From Pedobacter duraquae (GTDB lineage Bacteria > Bacteroidota > Bacteroidia > Sphingobacteriales > Sphingobacteriaceae), in NCBI RefSeq assembly GCF_004362245.1, contig NZ_SNWM01000004.1, positions 310,001-374,000 on the forward strand: a stretch of DNA of 64,000 nt. The letters run 5' to 3'. Made by a program: the position numbers and the translations under genes. Within the stretch, counting starts at the first letter, position 1; every line of letters begins with the position of its first letter. The notes beneath the pieces were generated by a model. The model was not told where the DNA came from. It made no database searches and was given only the letters and a program-made list of their open reading frames with translations. Positions 44,194-53,005 of the stretch are shown in pieces.

Positions 44194-45237
44194 ATGCGTC
44201 TAAAAATCCCAACTCTTATTGCCGTGTTTGTTGCATTTTATTTTCTCAGCCATAGCGCAGGCTGGCTAAACCGTCCAGATAAAAACCTGGATGCGACGAT
44301 ATTTCTAAATCATATAGTCAATGAATTTAGCGGTGCTTCTTTTTTTATATTTCTCTTTGATACGCTCATAACCTATTTAGTGTTCTATTTATTATATCCC
44401 AATAAAGGGATTCTGATAACGGTTAGCCTCTACCTGCTAATCGGTATACCAGTCATGATTGGGCTAAGATTTGTTATAGAAGAAATAATTTTATTTCAGA
44501 TTACGGGCCATCATAACTACAACATGAAACACCTTACACTGAAGTATTATGTTTTTGACAACATCTATTTTACCATGTATTATAATTTTGTCGCCCTTTC
44601 CTTTTTCGGCGTGCAATATGAAAGATTTAAGAAGCTAAAAGAAAAGGAGCTAAAATTTCAGGCCCGCAATGCTGAGCTTTCCTTCCTCAAATCCCAGATT
44701 AACCCGCATTTTTTGTTCAACAATCTAAATAACATTTACACACTAGTTTATCAGCAATCTACTAATGCACTTCCTGCAATCAGTAAACTTTCTGATCTAC
44801 TCAGGTACATGCTATATCAAAAAGAGGATTTTGTACCGCTTACCAGGGAAATTGAATACCTGAACAATTTTATAGACCTACAATTGTTGCGGTATGACTA
44901 TATCCCCGAAATTAGCGTAAATATCCAAACAGACATCGATGCGTCAACGAAAATCATTCCATTATCACTCATTCCTTTTGTAGAGAATGCTTTTAAGCAT
45001 GGGGATCTGAAAGACGCACAAAATCCATTGACCATTAAGTTGGAAGTTAAACAAGATCTGCTAGTCTTTAAGGTGGATAATCAAAAGAATGGAAACAGAA
45101 AAGATGCAACGGGAGGAATTGGTTTAGAGAACATCAAGAAAAGACTAGAGCTCTTAAATCCTGCAAAATATGACCTGATTATTAATGAAACTACAAACCA
45201 CTTCTATATTGAACTTAAAATGGTAATTAATGGCTGA
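44194..45237 (+). CDS. LytS-type sensor histidine kinase
   Basis: 347 residues. Four hydrophobic segments lie in residues about 5-145. The His_kinase domain carries SQINPHFLFNNLNNIYTL near 165 and the N-box PFVENAFKHGDLKDAQ near 265; the G-box is TGGIGLENIKKRLELL. It overlaps the LytTR gene by eight bases (ATGGCTGA). Third LytS/LytTR pair in the window. It diverges from the TonB receptor gene at 41640, which may be a target. No periplasmic sensor domain of notable size. Confidence 0.92.
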   Translation: MRLKIPTLIAVFVAFYFLSHSAGWLNRPDKNLDATIFLNHIVNEFSGASFFIFLFDTLITYLVFYLLYPNKGILITVSLYLLIGIPVMIGLRFVIEEIILFQITGHHNYNMKHLTLKYYVFDNIYFTMYYNFVALSFFGVQYERFKKLKEKELKFQARNAELSFLKSQINPHFLFNNLNNIYTLVYQQSTNALPAISKLSDLLRYMLYQKEDFVPLTREIEYLNNFIDLQLLRYDYIPEISVNIQTDIDASTKIIPLSLIPFVENAFKHGDLKDAQNPLTIKLEVKQDLLVFKVDNQKNGNRKDATGGIGLENIKKRLELLNPAKYDLIINETTNHFYIELKMVING

Positions 45238-45952
45238 AAATCTTAACTGTATGGTGATAGACGATGAACCTTTAGCCTTATCATTATTGTCTGATTATAT
45301 TTCGAAAATGCCGAACTTAACTTTGGTACGGGCAGTCTCCAATCCGCTGGCAGCAATTAGCTATTTAAAAATTGAGGAAATTGACCTGATTTTTTTAGAT
45401 ATGCAAATGCCGGAATTAAATGGCATTGACTTTTTAAACTTGCTGCAAAAAAAATGTATGGTCATTGTAACTACCGCCTACAGCGAGTATGCATTGGATG
45501 GATATAAATATCAGGTGATTGATTACTTGTTGAAGCCGATCACGATGGCCCGCTTCATCGTCGCCATCGAAAAGGCAGTAGAAAGATCTAAAATGAACAA
45601 GGCTTTGGCTGATGCCACGCTGTCGTCAGGTACGATAAACCATATTTTCATTAAAACTGAAAATAGAATTATCAGAATTGATCTGTCCGATATTTACTAT
45701 TTTGAAGGAGCCAGGGATTACGTGGTGATCCACACCGAGACCGAGACGATCTTGACACTACAAAGCATGAAAAGCATCCAACAGTCATTACCTGCAGATC
45801 AGTTTATCAGAGTACATAAATCATACATCATAGCATTCGACAAAATTAGGTTTATTGAAAGAGGCAGGATAAGTATCAAGGAAAAATTGATACCTGTATC
45901 CGAGACTTACAAGGATAATTTTTTTAAAAGAATCGGGCGTGATGGCATTTAA
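45230..45952 (+). CDS. LytTR family response regulator
   Basis: 240 residues. Receiver (about 5-120): MVIDDEPLALSLLSDY, phospho-Asp in DLIFLDMQMPEL, VTTAYSEYALDGY and the closing DYLLKPITMA. LytTR domain (about 140-238): IRIDLSDIYYFEGARDYVVI and FIRVHKSYIIAFDKI. Its ATG lies inside the kinase gene, eight bases before its end, indicating coupled translation. It converges with the membrane protein gene at 45970, 17 bases away. Confidence 0.93.
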   Translation: MAENLNCMVIDDEPLALSLLSDYISKMPNLTLVRAVSNPLAAISYLKIEEIDLIFLDMQMPELNGIDFLNLLQKKCMVIVTTAYSEYALDGYKYQVIDYLLKPITMARFIVAIEKAVERSKMNKALADATLSSGTINHIFIKTENRIIRIDLSDIYYFEGARDYVVIHTETETILTLQSMKSIQQSLPADQFIRVHKSYIIAFDKIRFIERGRISIKEKLIPVSETYKDNFFKRIGRDGI

Positions 45953-45969
45953 TTAGGGTTTACCAGCTA

Positions 45970-46641
45970 TTATTTTTTCAAAAGCTGTTTGATCCCGGCA
46001 ACTGTTGCGAACATCACTAGTGGCACCAGCACTGCAGGTAGCAATACGAACGGGAAATAGCCAAGTGCTATATTGGGTTGCCCGAAACCAAATTGTGTGA
46101 ATCTGGCCGGTAAAGAAAGGATAGCTGTAGATACAACATTAAGGAGCAGTGCGAGACAGATTAAGTTCCATCCAATCATGACTGGGTTATTTAAAGTCTT
46201 TTTAATAAAACCAAAGTAATAGATGACTGGAGCGGAAATGCCCGACAGTATATCTAAATTTCTGCCATGGAAGGTCATGGCTTCGGGAACTGCTCCGCGG
46301 ACGAAAAGCCAGAATAATACAAGCTCTACGGGAATCCTGATCATATGAAAAATGGTAAGCGTGGGTAGGTCAAGGCTATCCAAAAATGCTCTACCATTTT
46401 TGGTGATGAACAGAGATACCAGCAAAAGTATGGGAGGAATTACCAAAAGTGGAAAGCGTGCAGTAGTGGTAAGCGTATTGTTATAAAATCCGGCAATAGC
46501 AAGCGTAGATTGGACGGCGATCCAGCCCAATAAACCAAATAGAAACGGTTTGGAATATTGGGTCGCTTTAAAGAATAACCAGATACCAAGGATGGCTGTT
46601 GCGCCAAAGGTCAGGTAAATGTAGATCGGTAAATGTTCCAT
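45970..46641 (-). CDS. Six-helix membrane protein of unknown function
   Basis: 223 residues and almost entirely hydrophobic, with about six membrane helices and short loops (PARFTQFGFGQPNIALGYFP between the last two). No transport or enzyme motif is visible. I recall similar proteins in Bacteroidota beside Crp/Fnr-type regulators, but know no function. It lies 102 bases downstream of the Crp/Fnr gene on the same strand, so co-expression is possible. Confidence 0.72.
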   Translation of the reverse strand: MEHLPIYIYLTFGATAILGIWLFFKATQYSKPFLFGLLGWIAVQSTLAIAGFYNNTLTTTARFPLLVIPPILLLVSLFITKNGRAFLDSLDLPTLTIFHMIRIPVELVLFWLFVRGAVPEAMTFHGRNLDILSGISAPVIYYFGFIKKTLNNPVMIGWNLICLALLLNVVSTAILSLPARFTQFGFGQPNIALGYFPFVLLPAVLVPLVMFATVAGIKQLLKK

Positions 46642-46743
46642 TGTTTTGTTGTTTTAGTTACAATACAAAGGACGCTACGATTTTACCAAACCCGCTTACC
46701 ATTTGACAGAAAAAGAATTGTCAAATGGCAAGAAATAAAAACA

Positions 46744-47331
46744 CTATTTTTTGACGAACTCTTTTCTTATACGACTAAGAGATGTATCTGTTATACCCAG
46801 ATAGGAAGCAATATGCTTTAGCTGGGCATATTGAAAAATCTCATTACTGTTAGCAACCATGTTGGCGTAACGCTCTTCCGCGCTTTTATTGATCATCGAT
46901 AAAGTACGCTGTTTATAAGCTACAAATTCCTTTACCAACATAGCCCTCGCAAACTCCCTGAACTCGGGCACAGAATGAAAAAGGAGATTCAGTTTGTCAA
47001 AGTTAGTAACGTATATCTTGCAGGCGGTAATGGCCTGTAAATATTCTGTGGAAGGTTGATGAAGAAAAAAAGATGATGCTTCGAAAGCTACTCTTCCTGG
47101 CGGGTAAAAAAAAGTGGTAATTTCATTGCCATTGGGATCATGAGTAAAAGCCCTCACAAAGCCCTCTGCCAGGTAATAGTAATCACTAACTTTCCCTTGC
47201 TTTAAAAGGTATTCATTTTTTGAAAATTCGATTTCCTCAAAATGGTTTGCAATTGCGTCAAGGCCAGTTTGCGTTACTGTTATGTTGGGAATATTATTTT
47301 TGATGAAATTGATCAGCTGTTCTTTTTCCAT
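46744..47331 (-). CDS. Crp/Fnr family transcriptional regulator
   Basis: 195 residues. The sensor beta-roll (about 30-120) shows EFSKNEYLLKQGKVSDYYYL, then YYLAEGFVRAF. The C-terminal HTH (about 155-190) has LKHIASYLGITDTSLSRIRK, nearly the same signature as in the Crp-like protein at 6016. No Fe-S ligands are visible. It lies 14 bases after the AraC gene at 47346 on the same strand; the two regulators likely share a transcript. Confidence 0.9.
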   Translation of the reverse strand: MEKEQLINFIKNNIPNITVTQTGLDAIANHFEEIEFSKNEYLLKQGKVSDYYYLAEGFVRAFTHDPNGNEITTFFYPPGRVAFEASSFFLHQPSTEYLQAITACKIYVTNFDKLNLLFHSVPEFREFARAMLVKEFVAYKQRTLSMINKSAEERYANMVANSNEIFQYAQLKHIASYLGITDTSLSRIRKEFVKK

Positions 47332-47345
47332 AGGTGCAAGATAGG

Positions 47346-48242
47346 TTAATTGGAACTTCTATACGCCATAGGGGTCATTCCGGTTTTAAGTTTGAATAAC
47401 CTTGTAAAATGCTGCTGATACTTAAAGCCAAGTTCAACAGCAATTGCATTAATTGACTTAGCCGAATCAAAAATTTTAGCCTTTGCCTCATCTATCACCT
47501 TGGATTGAATATAATCCAGGGCCGTATTACCGGTTTCTTTTTTGATGAGATCGCCAAAATAATTTGGAGATAAATGCAGTTGATCGGCACAATAAGCTAC
47601 ACTCGGCAAACCTGAGCCCTTGGCTTTACCTGACGCAAAGTAATCATGCAGCAACGCCTCAAAACGGGTAAGAATATCATTATTCTCGTTGGTACGTGTG
47701 ATAAACTGCCGGTCGTAAAACCGCCTGCAATAATTTAAAAACAATTCTACATTAGATACAATCAGCGTTTTACTATGCTTATCTATGTTCTGTTCGATCT
47801 CAGCCGCTATCTTATCCAGACAATCTACAATGGTTTTACGTTCCTTCTTAGACAAGTGAAGTGCCTCGTGAACTTCATAAGAGAAAAATGAATAATCCTT
47901 AATGATTTTTCCTAAATGTGTACTCTTGATCAGGTCAGGATGAAATACCAGCGCGTAACCAGAAGGCTTCATAGACTGACCGTTGCTATTGATACCATAA
48001 ACCTGCCCAGGCGAAACAAACACCAATGTGCCATCCTCATAATCATAAGGCTGGCAACCATAAGTCATGTTTCCGCATTTGATGTTTTTAAGGAAGACAG
48101 CGTAGATACCCATATAATGCCTAAAGTACTGAATGACGGGCACTTCATTAAAGTTAACGACACTTACCAGCGGATGCTGAGTATCTACACCTACATACGC
48201 ATTGTACTGTCCAACAGCATCGATTCTGTTTACCTGCTCCAT
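47346..48242 (-). CDS. AraC family transcriptional regulator
   Basis: 298 residues from ATG 48242; the frame extends three codons upstream to TTG, but ATG is the natural start. The cupin-like half has HPLVSVVNFNEV and DGTLVFVSPGQVYGINSNG. The HTH pair (about 200-297) has YCADQLHLSPNYFGDLIKKE and INAIAVELGFKYQQHFTRLF. It diverges from the cupin/CMD operon; its start lies 12 bases from one copy of a 13-bp inverted repeat, the other copy lying beside the cupin start. Paralog of the AraC protein at 39684. It probably controls the divergent operon. Confidence 0.92.
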   Translation of the reverse strand: MEQVNRIDAVGQYNAYVGVDTQHPLVSVVNFNEVPVIQYFRHYMGIYAVFLKNIKCGNMTYGCQPYDYEDGTLVFVSPGQVYGINSNGQSMKPSGYALVFHPDLIKSTHLGKIIKDYSFFSYEVHEALHLSKKERKTIVDCLDKIAAEIEQNIDKHSKTLIVSNVELFLNYCRRFYDRQFITRTNENNDILTRFEALLHDYFASGKAKGSGLPSVAYCADQLHLSPNYFGDLIKKETGNTALDYIQSKVIDEAKAKIFDSAKSINAIAVELGFKYQQHFTRLFKLKTGMTPMAYRSSN

Positions 48243-48253
48243 AGTCACCAATT

Positions 48254-48377
48254 ATCATACAAATTTACAGAACCATTTTGCTTTTATTTCCTCTGATTGA
48301 GAGATCAGTAAAACTGGTAAATAAATCAGTAACCTGTATAATGGGAATGCAGGGGATATGCCCGAAATTTGTATGAT
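48254..48377. repeat. 13-bp inverted repeat pair in a divergent regulatory region
   Basis: ATCATACAAATTT at 48254-48266 and its exact reverse complement AAATTTGTATGAT at 48365-48377. Each copy is placed almost identically relative to its gene: 11 bases from the AraC ATG and 15 bases from the cupin ATG. On the AraC side the copy includes TAAATTTG (TAnnTTTG type) and on the cupin side GAAATTTG. They may be the two -7 regions, operator half-sites, or both. Neither side has a TTG at the expected -33 spacing, which would fit activator control. Confidence 0.5.
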
Positions 48378-48392
48378 CAATTAGCAGCTATT

Positions 48393-48887
48393 ATGAAACT
48401 TAAATCGTCAATTTCAGTAGTAGTAACAGTATTATTTCTAACTGCTTGCAAAAGCGATAAACAAATAGAACAAATGACAACAGCAAATGATGAATCTCTT
48501 TTTCCTAAAGGCGACAAGTTAACAAATGGCTACTTTACAGGCGAAGCCTTTTTAAAGCCCTTACTGCCCAGGGATGCAAATAATGATTTTGCCATAGGCA
48601 GTGTGACTTTCGGAGCAGGTGCAAGAACAAACTGGCATACACACCCTAAAGGACAGGTATTGATTGTGACCGAAGGAAAGGGCTGGTACCAGGAAAAAGG
48701 TATGTCTGCCCAGGCGATCACTAAAGGCGATGTGATCAATATACCTAAAAATATCGAACACTGGCATGGCGCATCTGCAGCTAACAAAATGAGCCATATC
48801 GCCATAACAAATTATAAAGGCGACGAAAATGCAGTATGGCTAACACCCGTTACTGACGAAGAATATGCAGTAGCTAACAAACAGTAA
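48393..48887 (+). CDS. Cupin domain lipoprotein
   Basis: 164 residues from ATG 48393; the frame is open from TTG 48369, but the chosen start gives a lipoprotein signal (VVTVLFLTAC). The cupin fold spans about 55-150 with NWHTHPKGQVLIVTEGKGWY (His pair and Glu metal ligands) and PKNIEHWHGASAANKMSH. This is the RmlC-like type annotated as (R)-mandelonitrile lyase-like or quercetinase-like cupins, often adjacent to carboxymuconolactone decarboxylase genes. The activity is unknown. It ends four bases before the CMD fusion gene, so the two are an operon. Confidence 0.87.
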   Translation: MKLKSSISVVVTVLFLTACKSDKQIEQMTTANDESLFPKGDKLTNGYFTGEAFLKPLLPRDANNDFAIGSVTFGAGARTNWHTHPKGQVLIVTEGKGWYQEKGMSAQAITKGDVINIPKNIEHWHGASAANKMSHIAITNYKGDENAVWLTPVTDEEYAVANKQ

Positions 48888-48891
48888 AGCA

Positions 48892-49962
48892 ATGATTATG
48901 AGTAAGAAAAAATGCCTACCGTGGCTCCTCTTATCTGTTTACTTATTAGGGACACAACAAATGAAAGCACAAACTAAATTTACAGATGCAGGCGCACTGA
49001 ACCCTCGTGAGCAAATGATGGTCACCATATCTGCGCTTACCGCAGGTGGAAACCTGGAAGCATTAAAAACTGAACTTCCTGTAGCACTTGATTCAGGACT
49101 AAGTATTAACGAAATCAAAGAACTCCTTGTTCAGCTGTACGCTTACTGCGGTTTCCCTAGAAGTCTGAATGCCATTAACACATTTCGTACCGTTATGGAA
49201 GATAGAAAGGCAAAAGATATTTCGGATCAGATAGGACGACCAATATTACCGGCCGACACCAAAGGCGATCACTACGAACGCGGGAGAAAAGTCCTGGAAA
49301 CACTATCTAAAACACCGCAATCAAAACCAGCCCCTGGTTTTGGAGAGTTTGCGCCTCGTATAGATGCCTTTTTAAAAGCACATCTGTTTGCAGATGTTTT
49401 TGAAAGTGATGTATTGTCTTATAAGCAAAGGGAATTGATCACCATTTCTGCGTTAGCCGCAATGCCGGGTGTAGAAGGACAGCTACAATCGCATCTTCAA
49501 ATGGGAATGAATACTGGCATAACCGAAGCTCAGATTTCAGCTGTATCTGAGATCATTGCAAAGCGGATTAGTAAAACACAGGCTAATGTATTGAACAAAT
49601 TGACAGGCAAGCCTAGTCTTCCCGTAACAGATAAAGATATGATGGTTCGCATTTCAGAGATCGAAATCTTTCCTGAATACCTGAATGAATACAAGGGGAT
49701 CCTTAAAGAAGAATCAGCAGCATCTATTCGGTTAGAGCCAGGGGTGATATCCCTCTTTGCGATGTATCAGAAAGAAAATCCTGCTCAAGTAAGGATCGTT
49801 GAGATATATGCCAACAAGGAGGCTTACCAATCGCACATTAAGGCTGCACATTTCCAGCATTATAAAACTGCGACTTTGAAAATGGTGAAATCCTTAAAAC
49901 TGGTTGATATGGCTGATGTCGATACGGGCACCATGCAAAACATCTTTAAAAAGATCAATTAG
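48892..49962 (+). CDS. Carboxymuconolactone decarboxylase (AhpD-like) x2 fused to an ABM monooxygenase domain
   Basis: 356 residues with a signal peptide (LLSVYLLGTQQMKAQ). Residues about 30-115 form one CMD domain (REQMMVTISALTAGGN, CGFPRSLNAINTF) and about 150-235 a second (KQRELITISALAAMPGVEGQ, MGMNTGITEAQISAVSEI). Only one Cys (in CGFP) is visible after the signal, so the CxxC redox pair of AhpD is not conserved. Residues about 245-340 form an antibiotic-biosynthesis-monooxygenase (ABM) domain (RISEIEIFPEYLNEYKGIL, then YQSHIKAAHFQHYK). The periplasmic location and the fusion are unusual. It sits in an operon with the cupin. Confidence 0.85.
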   Translation: MIMSKKKCLPWLLLSVYLLGTQQMKAQTKFTDAGALNPREQMMVTISALTAGGNLEALKTELPVALDSGLSINEIKELLVQLYAYCGFPRSLNAINTFRTVMEDRKAKDISDQIGRPILPADTKGDHYERGRKVLETLSKTPQSKPAPGFGEFAPRIDAFLKAHLFADVFESDVLSYKQRELITISALAAMPGVEGQLQSHLQMGMNTGITEAQISAVSEIIAKRISKTQANVLNKLTGKPSLPVTDKDMMVRISEIEIFPEYLNEYKGILKEESAASIRLEPGVISLFAMYQKENPAQVRIVEIYANKEAYQSHIKAAHFQHYKTATLKMVKSLKLVDMADVDTGTMQNIFKKIN

Positions 49963-50024
49963 TTATCCGGATTGATGGATCCGCAGTTTGGGGTAGTCAA
50001 TAAGAGGCTACAGAGTCCAAGCTA

Positions 50025-50861
50025 TCAGGGATCTATCACCCAGGCAAGCGCATGCTGTTCAAGACGTATTTTTTGACTCAAGGCATTAGGCACCGTGCCT
50101 GTTCTACTTTTAAAATCTTTTATTAAATGTGACTGATCGTAAAACATCGCGCTGTAGGTCAGTTCGGTCAAACTTTTGCATTCCTGCGCCAACAACAGCC
50201 CGAGAACATTCCTGAACCGTACCGTCTGAATAAATTCTTTTGGACTTTGTCCCAAGACTGCTTTAAAAGAGCGATAAAGTGTGGATTCATTTATTTTTAG
50301 GGAGCGAGCCAGATTAAAAACTGTAACATCGCCTTTCCTTTTATAAATATAGTCCAGCGCAGGTAATACAGCTGCCCCTCTATCGGTCGATATCAGCCTT
50401 TCAATTAAAAAACCTTCTAAAAGGGCAGATCTCGCCTTCGAGTCATTGTTTTCAAAAATAAATTCAAGTATGGAGGTCTGATTTCCGAAAATAGATTCAA
50501 AAACTTCTGACTGGTCAAGCAACTCAGCATATCCCACATTGCTAAATGCCCTCAATCCAGCCGGGTGAAACAAGATGCATATTTGATCTAAGGAAGCATT
50601 GATATCAACTTTAAAAGGTTGTTGATGAAAACCTAACAAACGGCTCGAATATGCATTTCGGCCGGAACCGACAATGCAAATATTTTCGTTTTTATTACTT
50701 TTATACTCCACCTTATTTTCCCTGTATATCGCCAAACAGAGATTGGTGTTTGGAAAGGTCTGATAAGAAAAGTGTGCTTTGGAATCATGCTCAAAAAAAA
50801 TAAAATATTGAATATAAGCCTTCAACACTGAATTCTGTACAGGAACAATACTTGTCTTCAT
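50025..50861 (-). CDS. AraC family transcriptional regulator
   Basis: 278 residues. The N-terminal half is a short cupin-like sensor with HFSYQTFPNTNLCLAIYREN and FHPAGLRAFSNV, resembling the DUF6597-type AraC group. The HTH pair lies in about 170-275 (NLARSLKINESTLYRSFK, then LTYSAMFYDQSHLIKDFK). It is transcribed away from the S41 peptidase gene at 51057 and convergent to the CMD gene. A TAnnTTTG-type site (CAAATTTA on the plus strand, 50882-50889) lies 20 bases upstream, without a paired TTG. Confidence 0.87.
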   Translation of the reverse strand: MKTSIVPVQNSVLKAYIQYFIFFEHDSKAHFSYQTFPNTNLCLAIYRENKVEYKSNKNENICIVGSGRNAYSSRLLGFHQQPFKVDINASLDQICILFHPAGLRAFSNVGYAELLDQSEVFESIFGNQTSILEFIFENNDSKARSALLEGFLIERLISTDRGAAVLPALDYIYKRKGDVTVFNLARSLKINESTLYRSFKAVLGQSPKEFIQTVRFRNVLGLLLAQECKSLTELTYSAMFYDQSHLIKDFKSRTGTVPNALSQKIRLEQHALAWVIDP

Positions 50862-51056
50862 ATATGGATTTTACCTGTTATCAAATTTAATTAATTCTTT
50901 AGATTCATCAGATAGACGCAACCTACACCGATATGTTGCATGATAATTACGAAAGCCTGTATCTAATGCCTACATCTTTAGCATATAACATCGTGCACGA
51001 TTATTACAATTTTTAATTATCTGTATTGTTTTTCTTTGCTGACATACTTTACAGAA

Positions 51057-52484
51057 ATGAAGCTCAAAATAATTTTTTCATTAACCTTACTGTCCATCAC
51101 TTGTACAGCTTTTGCCCAAAATGTTTGCGAATGTACAGCAGCCCTGGACGGATTAATTGTAAAAATAGAAAGTGAATATCCAGGATTTGAAGAGAAAACT
51201 AAGGATAAAATCCTGTATAATAACTTTAAACAGCAACTCAGGCAACAAACAAATGATACAGAGAAGAATAAATGTTTCGAATTATTAAAAAAATACACCT
51301 CCTTTTTTAGAGATGGCCATATATGGATATATCCTGCAACTTCCATCAATACAAAAGGTGCAGGTAGTACAGATCTGTTCAATATCGATATCGAAAAATT
51401 TACCATGGGCCTTAAAATTGCTCAGGATCCACTTGAAGGAGTTTGGAAGAACGAGTTCGAATGGACAGGAGGAGCCGTATATGAAATCGGAATTACCAAA
51501 GGTAAAGATGGTACACAGATTGGTTTTGTAATTAGTTCCAGCTCTGCCTTCTGGAAGCCCACAGAGACAAAATTCAGATTATATCCCAACGGTAAGTATG
51601 AATTCTACGCTTTCGATAAGACGTTGAAGACAGGTCATTATGAGCTATTCAATAACAGTATCATACATTTTAAGGAAGCAAGGGCGACCTTTATAAAACA
51701 ATCCTCGCAACCAAATCTAACTCAGTACCAGGTAAAAAGAAAGGTGGGTGAATTTTACGGTTTTGAGGTAAAAAAACTCAGTAGCCAAACCACACTGATT
51801 GTGCTCCCGTCTTTTGATTATCCTTTCGTCGACGTCATTAAGGATATGGTAGCAAGCAATCGCGCGCTATTAGAAGGTAGTAAAAATTTGATTATCGACA
51901 TTAGGGGCAATTCGGGAGGAACGGACAACGCCTATGACCTGCTGCTTCCCTATATCGGCACCAACCCAATCAGGAATATGGGTGTTGAATATCTTGCAAC
52001 ACAGACCTTAGTAAATGGTCTTGAAACTTATGTCAAAACAGTGCGTAATGATAAAAATAAGCAAGGAGAAATAGATACAGTTCGACAATGGATTGGACTT
52101 TACGAGAAAAACATGGGCAAATTCGTAAACCTTAAGGAGAGCTCGTTTTCTATACAGCAGGTCATCCCTAATAGCAGAAGTCCCATTGCTGTGGTTATTT
52201 TGACTGATAAAAGAGTAGGAAGTTCCGCGGAGAATTTCGTTATGAAGGCCAAACAAAGTAAAAAAGTAAAAATATTAGGCACTGTCACTTCAGGAGGACT
52301 AGACTATGCCGCGGCCCGTATGTTCAATTTTGGCTGTCCCGAGTACCTGCTACAATTGCCTACTTACCGTTCTTTAAGGTTGCCAGATTATCCGATCGAC
52401 AATATCGGCATGCAACCAGACATCTTCTTGGATAAGAGCGTAAGTGACTGGATTAAGTTTGCTTTAGACTATCTAGAATATTAA
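51057..52484 (+). CDS. Secreted S41 family peptidase
   Basis: 475 residues from ATG 51057; the frame is open from TTG 51036, but ATG begins a signal peptide directly (KIIFSLTLLSITCTAFAQ). The N-terminal helical domain (about 25-100) and a beta-rich middle precede the protease core, with IIDIRGNSGGTDNAYDLLLP near 280 and the nucleophile region KRVGSSAENFVMKAKQSK near 385, where the Ser of SSAE fits the active site; TSGGLDYA follows. It would cleave proteins in the periplasm or at the cell surface. Related in architecture to the S41 protein at 36061, but without its long first domain. Confidence 0.87.
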   Translation: MKLKIIFSLTLLSITCTAFAQNVCECTAALDGLIVKIESEYPGFEEKTKDKILYNNFKQQLRQQTNDTEKNKCFELLKKYTSFFRDGHIWIYPATSINTKGAGSTDLFNIDIEKFTMGLKIAQDPLEGVWKNEFEWTGGAVYEIGITKGKDGTQIGFVISSSSAFWKPTETKFRLYPNGKYEFYAFDKTLKTGHYELFNNSIIHFKEARATFIKQSSQPNLTQYQVKRKVGEFYGFEVKKLSSQTTLIVLPSFDYPFVDVIKDMVASNRALLEGSKNLIIDIRGNSGGTDNAYDLLLPYIGTNPIRNMGVEYLATQTLVNGLETYVKTVRNDKNKQGEIDTVRQWIGLYEKNMGKFVNLKESSFSIQQVIPNSRSPIAVVILTDKRVGSSAENFVMKAKQSKKVKILGTVTSGGLDYAAARMFNFGCPEYLLQLPTYRSLRLPDYPIDNIGMQPDIFLDKSVSDWIKFALDYLEY

Positions 52485-52732
52485 GATTGATGGATTATTT
52501 TTCATCTATTGGCATATTATTCATTGGGAACCAATAAGACTACCCGCATGGGTGCTCTTAAACAAAATATGTGTTCACAACATGAATTGTTCAACAAGAT
52601 CTCAATATGCCCCATGTGGGTCACCAACTGTTATCTGTTTAACGTCTCCATAAAAGGTTATTGTGATGGAAAGAAATAAAAACAATTGCCCTGTTTTAAG
52701 AAGTGACTGAGATAATATCCTTACTTTACAAC

Positions 52733-53005
52733 ATGAAAAAATCAACGGTCACACCACTGCTTATAATTGCTGCGATATCTTTACTGATAGCGATATGTGT
52801 GCCGTTTATTCCTGATGAGGATCGGTTGCACCGTTCCGGAGTGAATGTATCTTGGATAATACCGTTATTACTAGTTATTGCTGCATTGATTGCATGGGGA
52901 ACAGACCATCTCGTTAAGAAATATACAATAGGACCAAAAAAAGTATGGATGATTGAAGGGCTGATGACCGGTTTTATAATACTGTACGCGTTTTTAATGA
53001 GATAG
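52733..53005 (+). CDS. Small membrane protein of unknown function
   Basis: 90 residues from ATG 52733 (the frame is open from 52703, but this start begins KKSTVTPLLIIAAIS). Three hydrophobic segments alternate with short charged loops (PDEDRLHRSG, KKYTIGPKK), so it should span the inner membrane three times. No family is recognised. It stands alone; the 248-base stretch before it holds only two short inverted repeats (52507-52536 and 52542-52553), which may terminate the S41 gene. Confidence 0.65.
   Translation: MKKSTVTPLLIIAAISLLIAICVPFIPDEDRLHRSGVNVSWIIPLLLVIAALIAWGTDHLVKKYTIGPKKVWMIEGLMTGFIILYAFLMR

Noticed and set aside
49968..49983. Terminator after the CMD fusion gene
   Set aside because: CGGAT/ATCCG arms are five bases and no T-run follows; too weak to call.
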